Assembly: GCA_947174305.1 (NCBI GenBank)
Contig: CAMWIH010000003.1
Location: forward strand, 1 to 44,416
Source of the DNA: an uncultured Porphyromonadaceae bacterium
GTDB taxonomy: Bacteria; Bacteroidota; Bacteroidia; Bacteroidales; Muribaculaceae
DNA: 44,416 nucleotides
Direction: 5' to 3'
The notes beneath the pieces are model-generated. The model made no database searches and was not told where the DNA came from. It worked only from the letters and a program-made list of their open reading frames with translations. Shown piece after piece: positions 1 to 8,243 of the stretch. How positions within the stretch are numbered: position 1 is the first letter of the stretch; the number at the start of each line of letters is the position of its first letter. The position numbers were made by a program, and so were the translations under genes.

Positions 1-214
1 AACGCACCTATCAAAAAAATCTTAGTAATTTAGCAAAGCTCAGTATTATATTCTAATCAACAATATCTTTTGTTATTTATTTTATAGCTAACCCTCTCTT
101 TTAACGTCTTTTACCTATTTACCCCCCCCGATAGGCAATTTAATTCCTTGTTGTAAGGTATTTATACACTCAATAATTACCTTAATTCGTCCATTCACTA
201 CACCTTTAAGGTTT

Positions 215-1330
215 TTATTTGAAGTCAAGGATTTTTTTCAAAGAACGAATGTTGATACTATTTATATATCTGTCAGGCAGGATCCTGAAATTTAAAAACG
301 GTTCTTCTATCTTAAGTCTGATTGCATTAGCCAACTCTTCATCTGAATCTGCCACAACGCAATACTTCTCCAGACCGGTTCCCTCAACCATCTTACTGTT
401 GACAACGAGGTGCGCTCCCCGACAGAGAGCGTGAAGCAATTTGAGCTTAACACCTGTGGCCTGTTCCGTAAGAAGCAGATTTACACGAGCTTGATTAAGA
501 AGTTTGGAAAATTCCTCATTATCCGGATTTGCTATCAGTCTTACATTATAAGTCATCTTAGCCTTCTCCATCAGCTCCTCTGACGGATTCCTGCCGGCAA
601 TTACAAATTCAACATCGTGCAGGAGGGGAGCGATATGGTTGATGATCCTTTCCGCCGCACTTATATTTTCAGACACATCCAAGCTCCCTTGATAGAGCAC
701 ATATCCCTTACCTCCCGGAAGTTCTTCAGGGGAGGAATCGTCGTAAAAACCGGGGAGAAAGATAGTTTTGACTTCAGGATAAGCTCTCTCAAAATATTCC
801 TTCTCCTTCTCGCTTATGGCACAGATAAAGTCGGAGTGTCGGAGAACTTTCTCATATCTCTCCAATTTATACGCCTCGGTTTGAAAATATATTCTCTTCC
901 ATACTCTCTTTTCAGAGAGAGCCAATCCGCGATAGTAGTCATGTTCCACATTATGTGCCCTCACAATTTTCATGCGGTCGTGCAGGAGCGGATGTGAAAG
1001 AAGGTGGGTGGTGTGAAGCCCCTCGAATAGGATAGGGTCGTTGTCATAAGAAAGATTCTTAAGAAGGTCCGGGGCTCGCCTGCTGTTGACTATATATGGC
1101 AATGTGGAAAGAAGAGATAACGGAGATTCTTTACGCTCATAGTATATCACCTCATCCTCCTCTCGGAAAAAAGATGGTGCCGCGGCATCTCTCCCCCGAT
1201 AATTATAGGTGTGGAGAGTGATGCGGAAACCGGCTTCCTTCAAAGCCTTTAGCTTATAATATACATCGATCACACCACCATAATCAGGGGGAGCGGGATT
1301 CTGAAAGGATATGACGTGAATATGTGACAT
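215..1330 (-). CDS. Glycosyltransferase (GT4/GT1-like)
   Basis: 371 aa ORF; N-terminal 'PPDYGGVIDVYYKLKAL', 'RAHNVEHDYY', 'VLYQGSLDVSENISA', C-terminal 'EQATGVKLKLLHAL' typical of GT-B glycosyltransferases. Confidence 0.8.
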   Translation of the reverse strand: MSHIHVISFQNPAPPDYGGVIDVYYKLKALKEAGFRITLHTYNYRGRDAAAPSFFREEDEVIYYERKESPLSLLSTLPYIVNSRRAPDLLKNLSYDNDPILFEGLHTTHLLSHPLLHDRMKIVRAHNVEHDYYRGLALSEKRVWKRIYFQTEAYKLERYEKVLRHSDFICAISEKEKEYFERAYPEVKTIFLPGFYDDSSPEELPGGKGYVLYQGSLDVSENISAAERIINHIAPLLHDVEFVIAGRNPSEELMEKAKMTYNVRLIANPDNEEFSKLLNQARVNLLLTEQATGVKLKLLHALCRGAHLVVNSKMVEGTGLEKYCVVADSDEELANAIRLKIEEPFLNFRILPDRYINSINIRSLKKILDFK

Positions 1331-1344
1331 GACCTGTAATCACT

Positions 1345-1971
1345 TTAGAGTGCTCCTTGTTCAATAAGGCAGGCAATTCGCTCAATTATTGCATCTTCCC
1401 GGTTATCATCGGGATGAAAACCGGATTTCATGTTCATTCCGAAGAAACGACCAAAAGTTTGCCAGAACCCGGCCCGGAAACTACCCAAAAAGGCTTTGAC
1501 TATATTAAAGGAGGTCTGGTCGGTCTCACGGTTGATCAGCTTGAGCATTATCTTTCCTTGATTCTTGGTCATGTGTTTCACCACTGGCTTATATTGCTCG
1601 AAGATATCTTTCTCGAGGGTCTTCAGATGTTTTTCGCGAGCCTTCTTGTCAGGAATGGTCTGGATATATTCGTAAGTTTCACAAAGTGTGGCAAAGGCAA
1701 GCTTGGCGTAGGGAAGCGTCTTGCGCACATCCCTCACCGTGCGCCAATAAAATTCCTCCTCTTTCTTGTCCTTGAATTTCATGGGAGGGAAAACATAGAG
1801 ATCGCGGAGGAAGGTGTAGCGACATTTATCGCCATATTCATCTACAATATAGGAATATCCCCTCACATATTTCACCTGCAACGGCATATCGGGCACCTCT
1901 TCGGCACGGCTACGCACGGAGACCACCGATGTCAGTGCAAGTATGATTATTATCTTTATTATCCGTTCCAT
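1345..1971 (-). CDS. DUF4294-like secreted protein
   Basis: 208 aa, signal peptide, 'FYWRTVRDVRKTLPYAKLA', 'TSFNIVKAFLGSFRAGFWQTFGRFFG' as in DUF4294 proteins near lepB/wbqC in Bacteroidales. Confidence 0.75.
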   Translation of the reverse strand: MERIIKIIIILALTSVVSVRSRAEEVPDMPLQVKYVRGYSYIVDEYGDKCRYTFLRDLYVFPPMKFKDKKEEEFYWRTVRDVRKTLPYAKLAFATLCETYEYIQTIPDKKAREKHLKTLEKDIFEQYKPVVKHMTKNQGKIMLKLINRETDQTSFNIVKAFLGSFRAGFWQTFGRFFGMNMKSGFHPDDNREDAIIERIACLIEQGAL

Positions 1972-2023
1972 CTTATCTTCCCTAAATTTTCTTCCCTAAT
2001 TTATACCATCGCAAATAAGCAAT

Positions 2024-2596
2024 TTATAATATTGCAAATAAGCTCTCTCTTCCTAAACGGAACAACAAGCCGAATATTGAATGGTTCATATCAATATCTT
2101 TTCGCATCTCCTGTGCAAGCACTCCTAAAAGCTCTTTTTTTTCAGGAGACATTCCCCGGATCTCTTCAAGTAAACCCTCCTCATCTAGACCGAGCCAATG
2201 CAGGGCGAGATGATGCAAGGCAAGGTTGAAATCCTCAAGACTCCCGAGGCCGTGATCGCGATATATCACCTCTATCTCCGGGAAAAGATGAGCGAAATAG
2301 GGTGTCTTGCCATAGACCGCCTTTATGGCCCCTAAGTGAACATCCTGCCAACGACCATGATCGGAAATCATGACATCGCGCCCACATTCACGTTTAAGCC
2401 GGGCTCCTCCTCCAACCACAGGCACACTAAGCATTATGCCTCCGTCAATCATGGTTCGCGCCTGCTCCTTACCTCTGACTGAGGGGAAAGAGAGCGCCTC
2501 ATCCTTTACGGAGATATAAGAGGTCTCCGCATCCTTCATAAGAAGGACGCGGAGCCAGTCGGAATATCGTGCTGCTGATGAGGCGAAAGGGATCAT
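2024..2596 (-). CDS. WbqC-like family protein
   Basis: 190 aa, 'LSVPVVGG...ISDHGRWQDVHLGAIKAVYGKTPYFAHLFPEIE' WbqC-like signature; overlaps lepB by 4 nt. Confidence 0.75.
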   Translation of the reverse strand: MIPFASSAARYSDWLRVLLMKDAETSYISVKDEALSFPSVRGKEQARTMIDGGIMLSVPVVGGGARLKRECGRDVMISDHGRWQDVHLGAIKAVYGKTPYFAHLFPEIEVIYRDHGLGSLEDFNLALHHLALHWLGLDEEGLLEEIRGMSPEKKELLGVLAQEMRKDIDMNHSIFGLLFRLGRESLFAIL

Positions 2597-4038
2597 AGAT
2601 TGCCGTCGGGATTCGGTTTCTTGAAGATGCGATCCCAGCGAATCTTTCCGTCGAAGAGTGTGCGGTCACTATCGAGCGAGAGGATCACGAATACAGGTTC
2701 CCCAACCACATGGTCTTCCGGCACGAAGCCCCAATAACGGCTGTCGGCCGAACGGTCGCGGTTGTCGCCCTGCATCCAGTAGTAATCCATCTTGAAGGTG
2801 TAATACTCGGTTTCCTTGCCGTTGATGAATATCTTGCCGTCGGGAGTCATCTTCAGGTCGTTACCTTCATAAGTGCGTATGGCGCGTTCATAGATGGGAT
2901 AATTGTCGGGGGTGAGGTGCAAGGTGTCACCGCGCCGGGGAATCCAGAACTCACCCATATTGGTGCGCGTCCAACCATAATCATTGCCGAGGGGGAACAC
3001 ATTGCCGAGGTCATAGAACCCGCTTTCGCTTTCAGCGATGAGGGGACCAACAACTTCAGGCCATTTCTCTATCTCGGCTTTCATGGCCTTGGTGAGTGGG
3101 ATATTGTAGTAACGGAATCCGGCATTCTCATTATATTCGGGTGCATTCCCGACATCTTCGAGACGCACTCCAAGTTCTTTCCATTTCTCTTCCGATATAG
3201 TGCCCGAGACCGGAACTATATAGTTATACTGCACATTCTCCGGCTCCTTGATTGCCTTGCCGTTGATATATATCACGTCATCGACTATCTTTATACGCTC
3301 ACCCGGAAGGCCTATTGTGCGCTTCACATAATTCTCGCGACGATCCACGGGACGCACCACAACCTCACCGAACATCTGCGGATTGCTCTTTATATATGCC
3401 AGGGGATCTTCAACACCGTTCTTCTTCAATTCATAGCTTATCTGATAGTAGTCGGGGTTCGGAATCTTGACAGCCACGGTGTCGCCCTGAGGATAGTTGA
3501 ACACCACTATGTCGCCCCGTTCGATTGAACGCAAGCCGGGCAATCTGTGGTAGCTGAGCTGAGGATTCTCTATGTAGCTTTTCGTGTTGAAGATAGGCAT
3601 TGTGTGCTGAGCCAACGGGAAATGAAGCGGTGTCTGTGGCACGCGCGCACCGAATCTGGCCTTGTCAACCCAAAGGCGGTCGCCCACAAGGAGGGTCTTT
3701 TCAAGACTCGAAGAGGGTATCTCATATTGCTGCCCGATGAAAGCAAACACAAAATATATCAGCACCAAGGCATACACAATTGCGTCAACCCACGCCATGA
3801 CAGTACGTTGGAATCCTTTCCGGCGTTTCCACCATCCCCAGTCGCAAATGTCGGTGATATAGATATCAGCAATAATGAGCCACCCGAAGAGAAGCCACGG
3901 ATTCCCCATGAGGATAACCCAGAAGATATATACGGCCGAGACAACGCCGAAGCGTATCCAGCGGGTTGTCTTGACTTTTTTCATACGCTCCTTGAAGCCG
4001 AGACGTCTCAGAGGCTCCTCTTTTTTATTTGTTTCCAT
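2593..4038 (-). CDS. lepB: Signal peptidase I
   Basis: 481 aa; 'YEIPSSSLEKTLLVGDRLWVDK', 'RYVKRTIGLPGERI'-like 'ENYVKRTIGLPGERIKI', 'WMQGDNRDRSADSRYWGFVPEDHVVG'. Confidence 0.95.
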   Translation of the reverse strand: METNKKEEPLRRLGFKERMKKVKTTRWIRFGVVSAVYIFWVILMGNPWLLFGWLIIADIYITDICDWGWWKRRKGFQRTVMAWVDAIVYALVLIYFVFAFIGQQYEIPSSSLEKTLLVGDRLWVDKARFGARVPQTPLHFPLAQHTMPIFNTKSYIENPQLSYHRLPGLRSIERGDIVVFNYPQGDTVAVKIPNPDYYQISYELKKNGVEDPLAYIKSNPQMFGEVVVRPVDRRENYVKRTIGLPGERIKIVDDVIYINGKAIKEPENVQYNYIVPVSGTISEEKWKELGVRLEDVGNAPEYNENAGFRYYNIPLTKAMKAEIEKWPEVVGPLIAESESGFYDLGNVFPLGNDYGWTRTNMGEFWIPRRGDTLHLTPDNYPIYERAIRTYEGNDLKMTPDGKIFINGKETEYYTFKMDYYWMQGDNRDRSADSRYWGFVPEDHVVGEPVFVILSLDSDRTLFDGKIRWDRIFKKPNPDGNL

Positions 4039-4052
4039 CCGCTAATGAATTG

Positions 4053-4796
4053 TTATTTAGAATCATTTATAAGGTCGCCAAACATCTCATCGATAGTGCG
4101 GAATCCCTTTTTGCCGGCAAGCCATTCAGCGGCCAGCACCGCACCCATTGCAAAACCCTCACGAGTCTTTGCCGAATGGGTTATGGAGATGGTGTCCTGC
4201 GCGGAATCCCAGATGATGGTGTGTATGCCGGGCACTTCCCCGCTCCTTATATGATCAATCTCAAGCACATCTTCCGCAAGCACTTTCCCCTCTGCAGGTT
4301 CGTCCCAGGAATTGACGCGGTTGCTCTCCTCAATGAGTTCTTCAGCGAGTGTCACGGCAGTGCCCGACGGATGGTCGAGCTTATGGATATGGTGAGTCTC
4401 CACCATGTGAGGAGTGTATTGAGGGAAGGCATTCATCAGGCGAGTAAGGTAACGGTTCACGGCCTTGAAGATGTTCACGCCTACCGAGAAATTGGATGCC
4501 CATAGCAGGGTGCCCTTCCCTTCGTCGCATAGCTCCTTCATTGCCGGGAGGGCGGCGTTCCAGGCCGTGGTGCCGCTGACAACCGGCACTCCCGCTTCGA
4601 AACACCTCCTCACATTCCCTTCGGCACTCGTGGGTATTGTGAACTCTATGGCCACATCCGCCGACTTGAAATTTTCGGAGTCAAATTCCTCCGGATTGTG
4701 CATGTCTATGATGCTGACTATCTCGTGACCGCGAGATTTCGCTATATTTTCGATGATATGACCCATCTTGCCATATCCTATCAATGCTATTTTCAT
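4053..4796 (-). CDS. dapB: 4-hydroxy-tetrahydrodipicolinate reductase
   Basis: 'MKIALIGYGKMGHIIE', 'VETHHIHKLDHPSGTA', 'ITHSAKTREGFAMGA'. ORF track start (4826) reads through ATCATG repeats; AAGGAAAT before ATG at 4796 supports the shorter start. Confidence 0.92.
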   Translation of the reverse strand: MKIALIGYGKMGHIIENIAKSRGHEIVSIIDMHNPEEFDSENFKSADVAIEFTIPTSAEGNVRRCFEAGVPVVSGTTAWNAALPAMKELCDEGKGTLLWASNFSVGVNIFKAVNRYLTRLMNAFPQYTPHMVETHHIHKLDHPSGTAVTLAEELIEESNRVNSWDEPAEGKVLAEDVLEIDHIRSGEVPGIHTIIWDSAQDTISITHSAKTREGFAMGAVLAAEWLAGKKGFRTIDEMFGDLINDSK

Positions 4797-4806
4797 TTTA
4801 TTTCCT

Positions 4807-4887
4807 TTTAAATCATGATGCATCATGTTTCATCATGTTTTATCATGATGCCATTTCTTTTAAATCATATTTCATCATGATGTCATT
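4807..4887. repeat. Degenerate 10-bp-period ATCATG repeat
   Basis: aatcatgatg|catcatgttt|catcatgttt|tatcatgatg ... ttcatcatgatg, in the gap upstream of dapB. Confidence 0.75.
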
Positions 4888-4899
4888 ACCACCATCCTG

Positions 4900-5862
4900 C
4901 TAAAACCCGAAAGCCATGTTATCTATATATAGTGCCAACCCCTCTGTCCCGATGAATGGTTCGCCGCACGAGGAGCTTGCCATAACCAACACGTGTGTGG
5001 GAGTCTCGTCGGGTGATGCCCACCCCACTTCATGCACGGGAACCATCTTCCCCTTGGAATTGCGGGCATAATAGGCTTTGGCTCCGTCGAGCAGTCCCAT
5101 ATAGGATTTATATCCGGGCTTCTTGGTGATATCGCCATATTGTATCTTCAGCTGATGGCCTTTGGTCCATGGCACACTCTTGGAATAACGCTCACGGCCT
5201 GTACCCACACGGTGAGCATAGATATTCCCTTTCTCATCTTCCCAGCGTTTCTGGAGAAGCACATACACCTCCGCATTGTCGCGTCCCTGAAGGGTCTTCT
5301 TCCCGCCGAATCCTGTAGCCTTTATTCTCGTATTAGCGGCCGGCATATCCACCTTGTAGTCGAACACCAATGCCACCGGACGCTTGGTGTAAGGCATCCC
5401 CATCTCCATCTTGGAGAATGGGGTCTTGGTGGAAGTGATAGGCTCATGCATCTTACCCAAGAAGATTGTGCCGGCCACCATGACATCCATATTTAGCAGC
5501 CCAAGAACCTTAACCTCCTCCATCTTTGTTTCGAGCTTGGCCACTTTGTTTCCGTTGATGGTGGCCGGAGACACTGAATTTGATCCTTTCACAACGCCCG
5601 ACACCTTGGCATAGACATTGCTTGTGGCCCAAGGACAACCACCCTGATTTGAATAGGCCGTATTGCCGTTGATGGTCTTTGTCGGACCAATGGCATAGAC
5701 GGTCTTTGTCTTGCCCCCTATCACCTTCGACTCGTTGATATTACGTGTCACCCAATTTGAGAAATCCCCATATTTTATAGGTTCAAGACGCAAGGCCGCA
5801 GAGGGAAGAAAGGCTGAAACCATCAGCCCCAGGGTTAAAATATTTCTAAATAATCTTTTCAT
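4900..5862 (-). CDS. PCMD (putative carbohydrate metabolism domain)-like secreted protein
   Basis: 320 aa, signal peptide; 'PVALVFDYKVDMP...DNAEVYVLLQKRW...GLALYIDNMAFGF' resembles PCMD-domain proteins. Confidence 0.6.
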   Translation of the reverse strand: MKRLFRNILTLGLMVSAFLPSAALRLEPIKYGDFSNWVTRNINESKVIGGKTKTVYAIGPTKTINGNTAYSNQGGCPWATSNVYAKVSGVVKGSNSVSPATINGNKVAKLETKMEEVKVLGLLNMDVMVAGTIFLGKMHEPITSTKTPFSKMEMGMPYTKRPVALVFDYKVDMPAANTRIKATGFGGKKTLQGRDNAEVYVLLQKRWEDEKGNIYAHRVGTGRERYSKSVPWTKGHQLKIQYGDITKKPGYKSYMGLLDGAKAYYARNSKGKMVPVHEVGWASPDETPTHVLVMASSSCGEPFIGTEGLALYIDNMAFGF

Positions 5863-5987
5863 CGATACATTATAATTCAGCTTGTAAAATTAGAAAATCT
5901 TCTGCACATATCAGCAATTTTTAAGATTTATTTAGCCTTACCCACTTATTCTAAAGGCCACAATGACATTTTCTCACTATTTTTTCG

Positions 5988-5995
5988 TACTTTTG
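5988..5995 (+). promoter_or_regulatory. Bacteroidales -7 box (TACTTTTG) upstream of SGNH hydrolase
   Basis: Matches TAnnTTTG consensus, 76 nt before the ATG at 6072. Confidence 0.5.
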
Positions 5996-6071
5996 TACCT
6001 TTATTTGGATAACCTCTTCCCATAACAATAACTTCAACTTATAATAATCTTTTCTCCTTGAAGTATAATTT

Positions 6072-6803
6072 ATGAAGATATTAGCTTTCAAAACCCGGCA
6101 ACTCTGCTTCCTCATGACCTTTTTCTCCCTCCTTGCATCCATCATGCCGGCATCGCTGTTCGCCCAAAAGAATGACTGGGCCAATTTCGCCCGATATGCT
6201 GATGATAACAAGGCGCTGAAGGATTCCTCCTCCACAACCATAAAGGCCGTTTTCTTCGGAAACTCCATAACCGACAACTGGGCCTCTATGCGTCCAGAAT
6301 TCTTCAAGGAGAATGGCTTCATCGGCCGCGGAATCTCAGGCCAGACCACCTATCAGTTCCTCTCTCGCTTCCGCGAAGATGCCGTAAACCTGAAGCCGGC
6401 TATCGTGGTGCTGAACGGAGGAACCAACGATATTGCCGAAAACTCCCATCCCTATTCGGAGGAGAAAACACTGGGAAACATCCGCTCTATGGTGGAGATT
6501 GCCCGCGCTAATGGAATCGGCGTCATCCTTACATCGGTGTTGCCGGCCGCCGGATTCAGATGGAACCGCAACGTGACCGACGCTCCCGAGAAAATTGAAT
6601 CACTCAACCGACGCATCGCGGCACTGGCTGAGGAGTTTAACATCCCCTACGTTGACTATCATTCCCTCCTTCTTGCCCCCGACAAGCGGAGTCTGAAGCC
6701 GGAGTTGTCGCCCGATGGGGTGCATCCCAATGTGAAAGGATATGAAGTGATGGAGGGCATCGTTCTCCCGACGATAAAGAATTATAGCAAGGTGAAGGAG
6801 TGA
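6072..6803 (+). CDS. SGNH/GDSL hydrolase family protein
   Basis: 'VFFGNSITDNW', 'GRGISGQTTYQFLSRF', 'VVLNGGTNDIAEN', 'LSPDGVHPNVKGYEVM' (SGNH blocks). Confidence 0.9.
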   Translation: MKILAFKTRQLCFLMTFFSLLASIMPASLFAQKNDWANFARYADDNKALKDSSSTTIKAVFFGNSITDNWASMRPEFFKENGFIGRGISGQTTYQFLSRFREDAVNLKPAIVVLNGGTNDIAENSHPYSEEKTLGNIRSMVEIARANGIGVILTSVLPAAGFRWNRNVTDAPEKIESLNRRIAALAEEFNIPYVDYHSLLLAPDKRSLKPELSPDGVHPNVKGYEVMEGIVLPTIKNYSKVKE

Positions 6804-6806
6804 GTC

Positions 6807-7292
6807 TTGATTATGGAAACAGTTAACCGTATGGAAACATTGAATGAGGAGCAGAAGCCCGGGCGCCGACTCACCCTGCGTAAGCCCGAGAAGCTCCGAC
6901 ATAAAAATCTTGTAAACTCCCTTTTTGCGGAGGGGAAGAGCATCTATGATTTTCCAATAAGGCTTGTATGGAGAACCCTCTCTCCCCAAGAGCTGCAGAA
7001 AGCTTTCCGTGCAGAGATCCCCCAACAGACCGGAAAACTACAGATGCTGATAACGATCCCAAAGAAGAAACGGCGCCGGGCCGTGGATAGGGTGCTGCTT
7101 CGCAGGCGCATACGCGAGGCATACCGGCTGAACCGTACACACTTAGCCGATGTTATAGAGAGTAGGGACGACATTGGAATCGTAACAGTTGCCTTCATCT
7201 TCCTTGGAGATGAAAACACTCCTTACGCTTCCCTGGAGAAAAAGATGATTAATCTCCTCGAACGGCTGGAGAAGAAACTGAACCGGGAATGA
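6807..7292 (+). CDS. rnpA: Ribonuclease P protein component
   Basis: '[26 protein letters not shown]', '[27 protein letters not shown]'-type RNR motif; adjacent to yidD. Confidence 0.92.
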   Translation: MIMETVNRMETLNEEQKPGRRLTLRKPEKLRHKNLVNSLFAEGKSIYDFPIRLVWRTLSPQELQKAFRAEIPQQTGKLQMLITIPKKKRRRAVDRVLLRRRIREAYRLNRTHLADVIESRDDIGIVTVAFIFLGDENTPYASLEKKMINLLERLEKKLNRE

Positions 7293-7498
7293 AAAAGCTG
7301 ATGATTCTCCTTATCCGGTTCTATCAGGGAGCCATTTCACCTCATTTCCCTGCCGCCTGCCGTTATCAGCCCACGTGCAGTCAATATGCCATAGAGGCCA
7401 TTACAAAGCATGGCCCGTTAAAGGGTCTATGGCTGGCCGTAAAGCGAATATGCCGGTGCCATCCCTGGGGTGGCTCAGGATACGACCCCGTCCCATAA
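7289..7498 (+). CDS. yidD: Membrane protein insertion efficiency factor YidD
   Basis: 69 aa '[62 protein letters not shown]'. Confidence 0.97.
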   Translation: MKKLMILLIRFYQGAISPHFPAACRYQPTCSQYAIEAITKHGPLKGLWLAVKRICRCHPWGGSGYDPVP

Positions 7499-7501
7499 TA
7501 G

Positions 7502-7525
7502 CCCTATAACCCTATAACCCTATAA
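7502..7525. repeat. 3 x 8-bp tandem repeat CCCTATAA
   Basis: ccctataa ccctataa ccctataa between yidD stop and tatD start. Confidence 0.9.
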
Positions 7526-7539
7526 CCCCACTTAATACT

Positions 7540-8190
7540 ATGATTCTCGACATTCACACCCATTCCCTCACTCCCAACCTTCAGGCAGTGATCGACCTCT
7601 CTTCCCGCCTCCGCGAAACGGAAGAAGATTCTTTGATACCGCCCGGATACTCTTCCGAGCAACGGTTCTCGGTAGGCATTCATCCTTGGACTCTTACAGA
7701 AGAGGTGCCTGAAGGATTGATGGAAAGAGTAGAAGAAATTGCCGCCCATCCTCAGGTGGCTGTCATCGGCGAAACGGGGATAGACATTCCAAAGGGAGGG
7801 CCGCTGTTCAGGCAGATGCTGGTTTTCAAGCAGATGATTGAACTTTCGGAGAAAGTTGGCAAGCCTTTGCTAATTCACAATGTAAAGGCTCACGACATCA
7901 TAGTGGGCATTCACAAAGAGATTAAGCCAACCCAGCCATGGATAATCCACGGCTTCCGCAACAAGCCCTCTATTGCAGATATCTTCATAAAGGAGGGAAT
8001 TTATCTCTCTTTCGGACAGTATTTCAACCCGGCAACGGTGCATAACACACCCCACGAGCTGATCCTTGCAGAGACGGATGAGTCAAACCTCCCCATTACC
8101 GAAATAATTCATCTCCTCTCTGATGCCCGTGGCACCGACCTCACCCACTTCATTGCCGAGAACGGAGAAAGGATGGTGGCGCTTCACTAA
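7540..8190 (+). CDS. TatD family hydrolase
   Basis: 'ILDIHTHSLTP', 'SVGIHPW', 'VIGETGIDIPKGG', 'LLIHNVKAHD', 'LAETDESN'. Confidence 0.88.
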   Translation: MILDIHTHSLTPNLQAVIDLSSRLRETEEDSLIPPGYSSEQRFSVGIHPWTLTEEVPEGLMERVEEIAAHPQVAVIGETGIDIPKGGPLFRQMLVFKQMIELSEKVGKPLLIHNVKAHDIIVGIHKEIKPTQPWIIHGFRNKPSIADIFIKEGIYLSFGQYFNPATVHNTPHELILAETDESNLPITEIIHLLSDARGTDLTHFIAENGERMVALH

Positions 8191-8243
8191 TATTTTCCTT
8201 AATATTCCGTTATAACAACAGGAGTCTTTTCTCCGGAATATCT

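Noticed and set aside
131-141. Isolated GATAGGCAAT near window start
   Set aside because: Single unit only; expected by chance.
1357-2229. Plus-strand 290-aa ORF
   Set aside because: Antisense to the DUF4294 and WbqC genes; no recognisable motifs.
2710-3528. Plus-strand 272-aa ORF
   Set aside because: Antisense shadow ORF within lepB.
3547-4254. Plus-strand 235-aa ORF
   Set aside because: Antisense to lepB and dapB.
5951-6349. Minus-strand 132-aa ORF over SGNH hydrolase start
   Set aside because: Antisense, covers the promoter of the well-supported SGNH gene.
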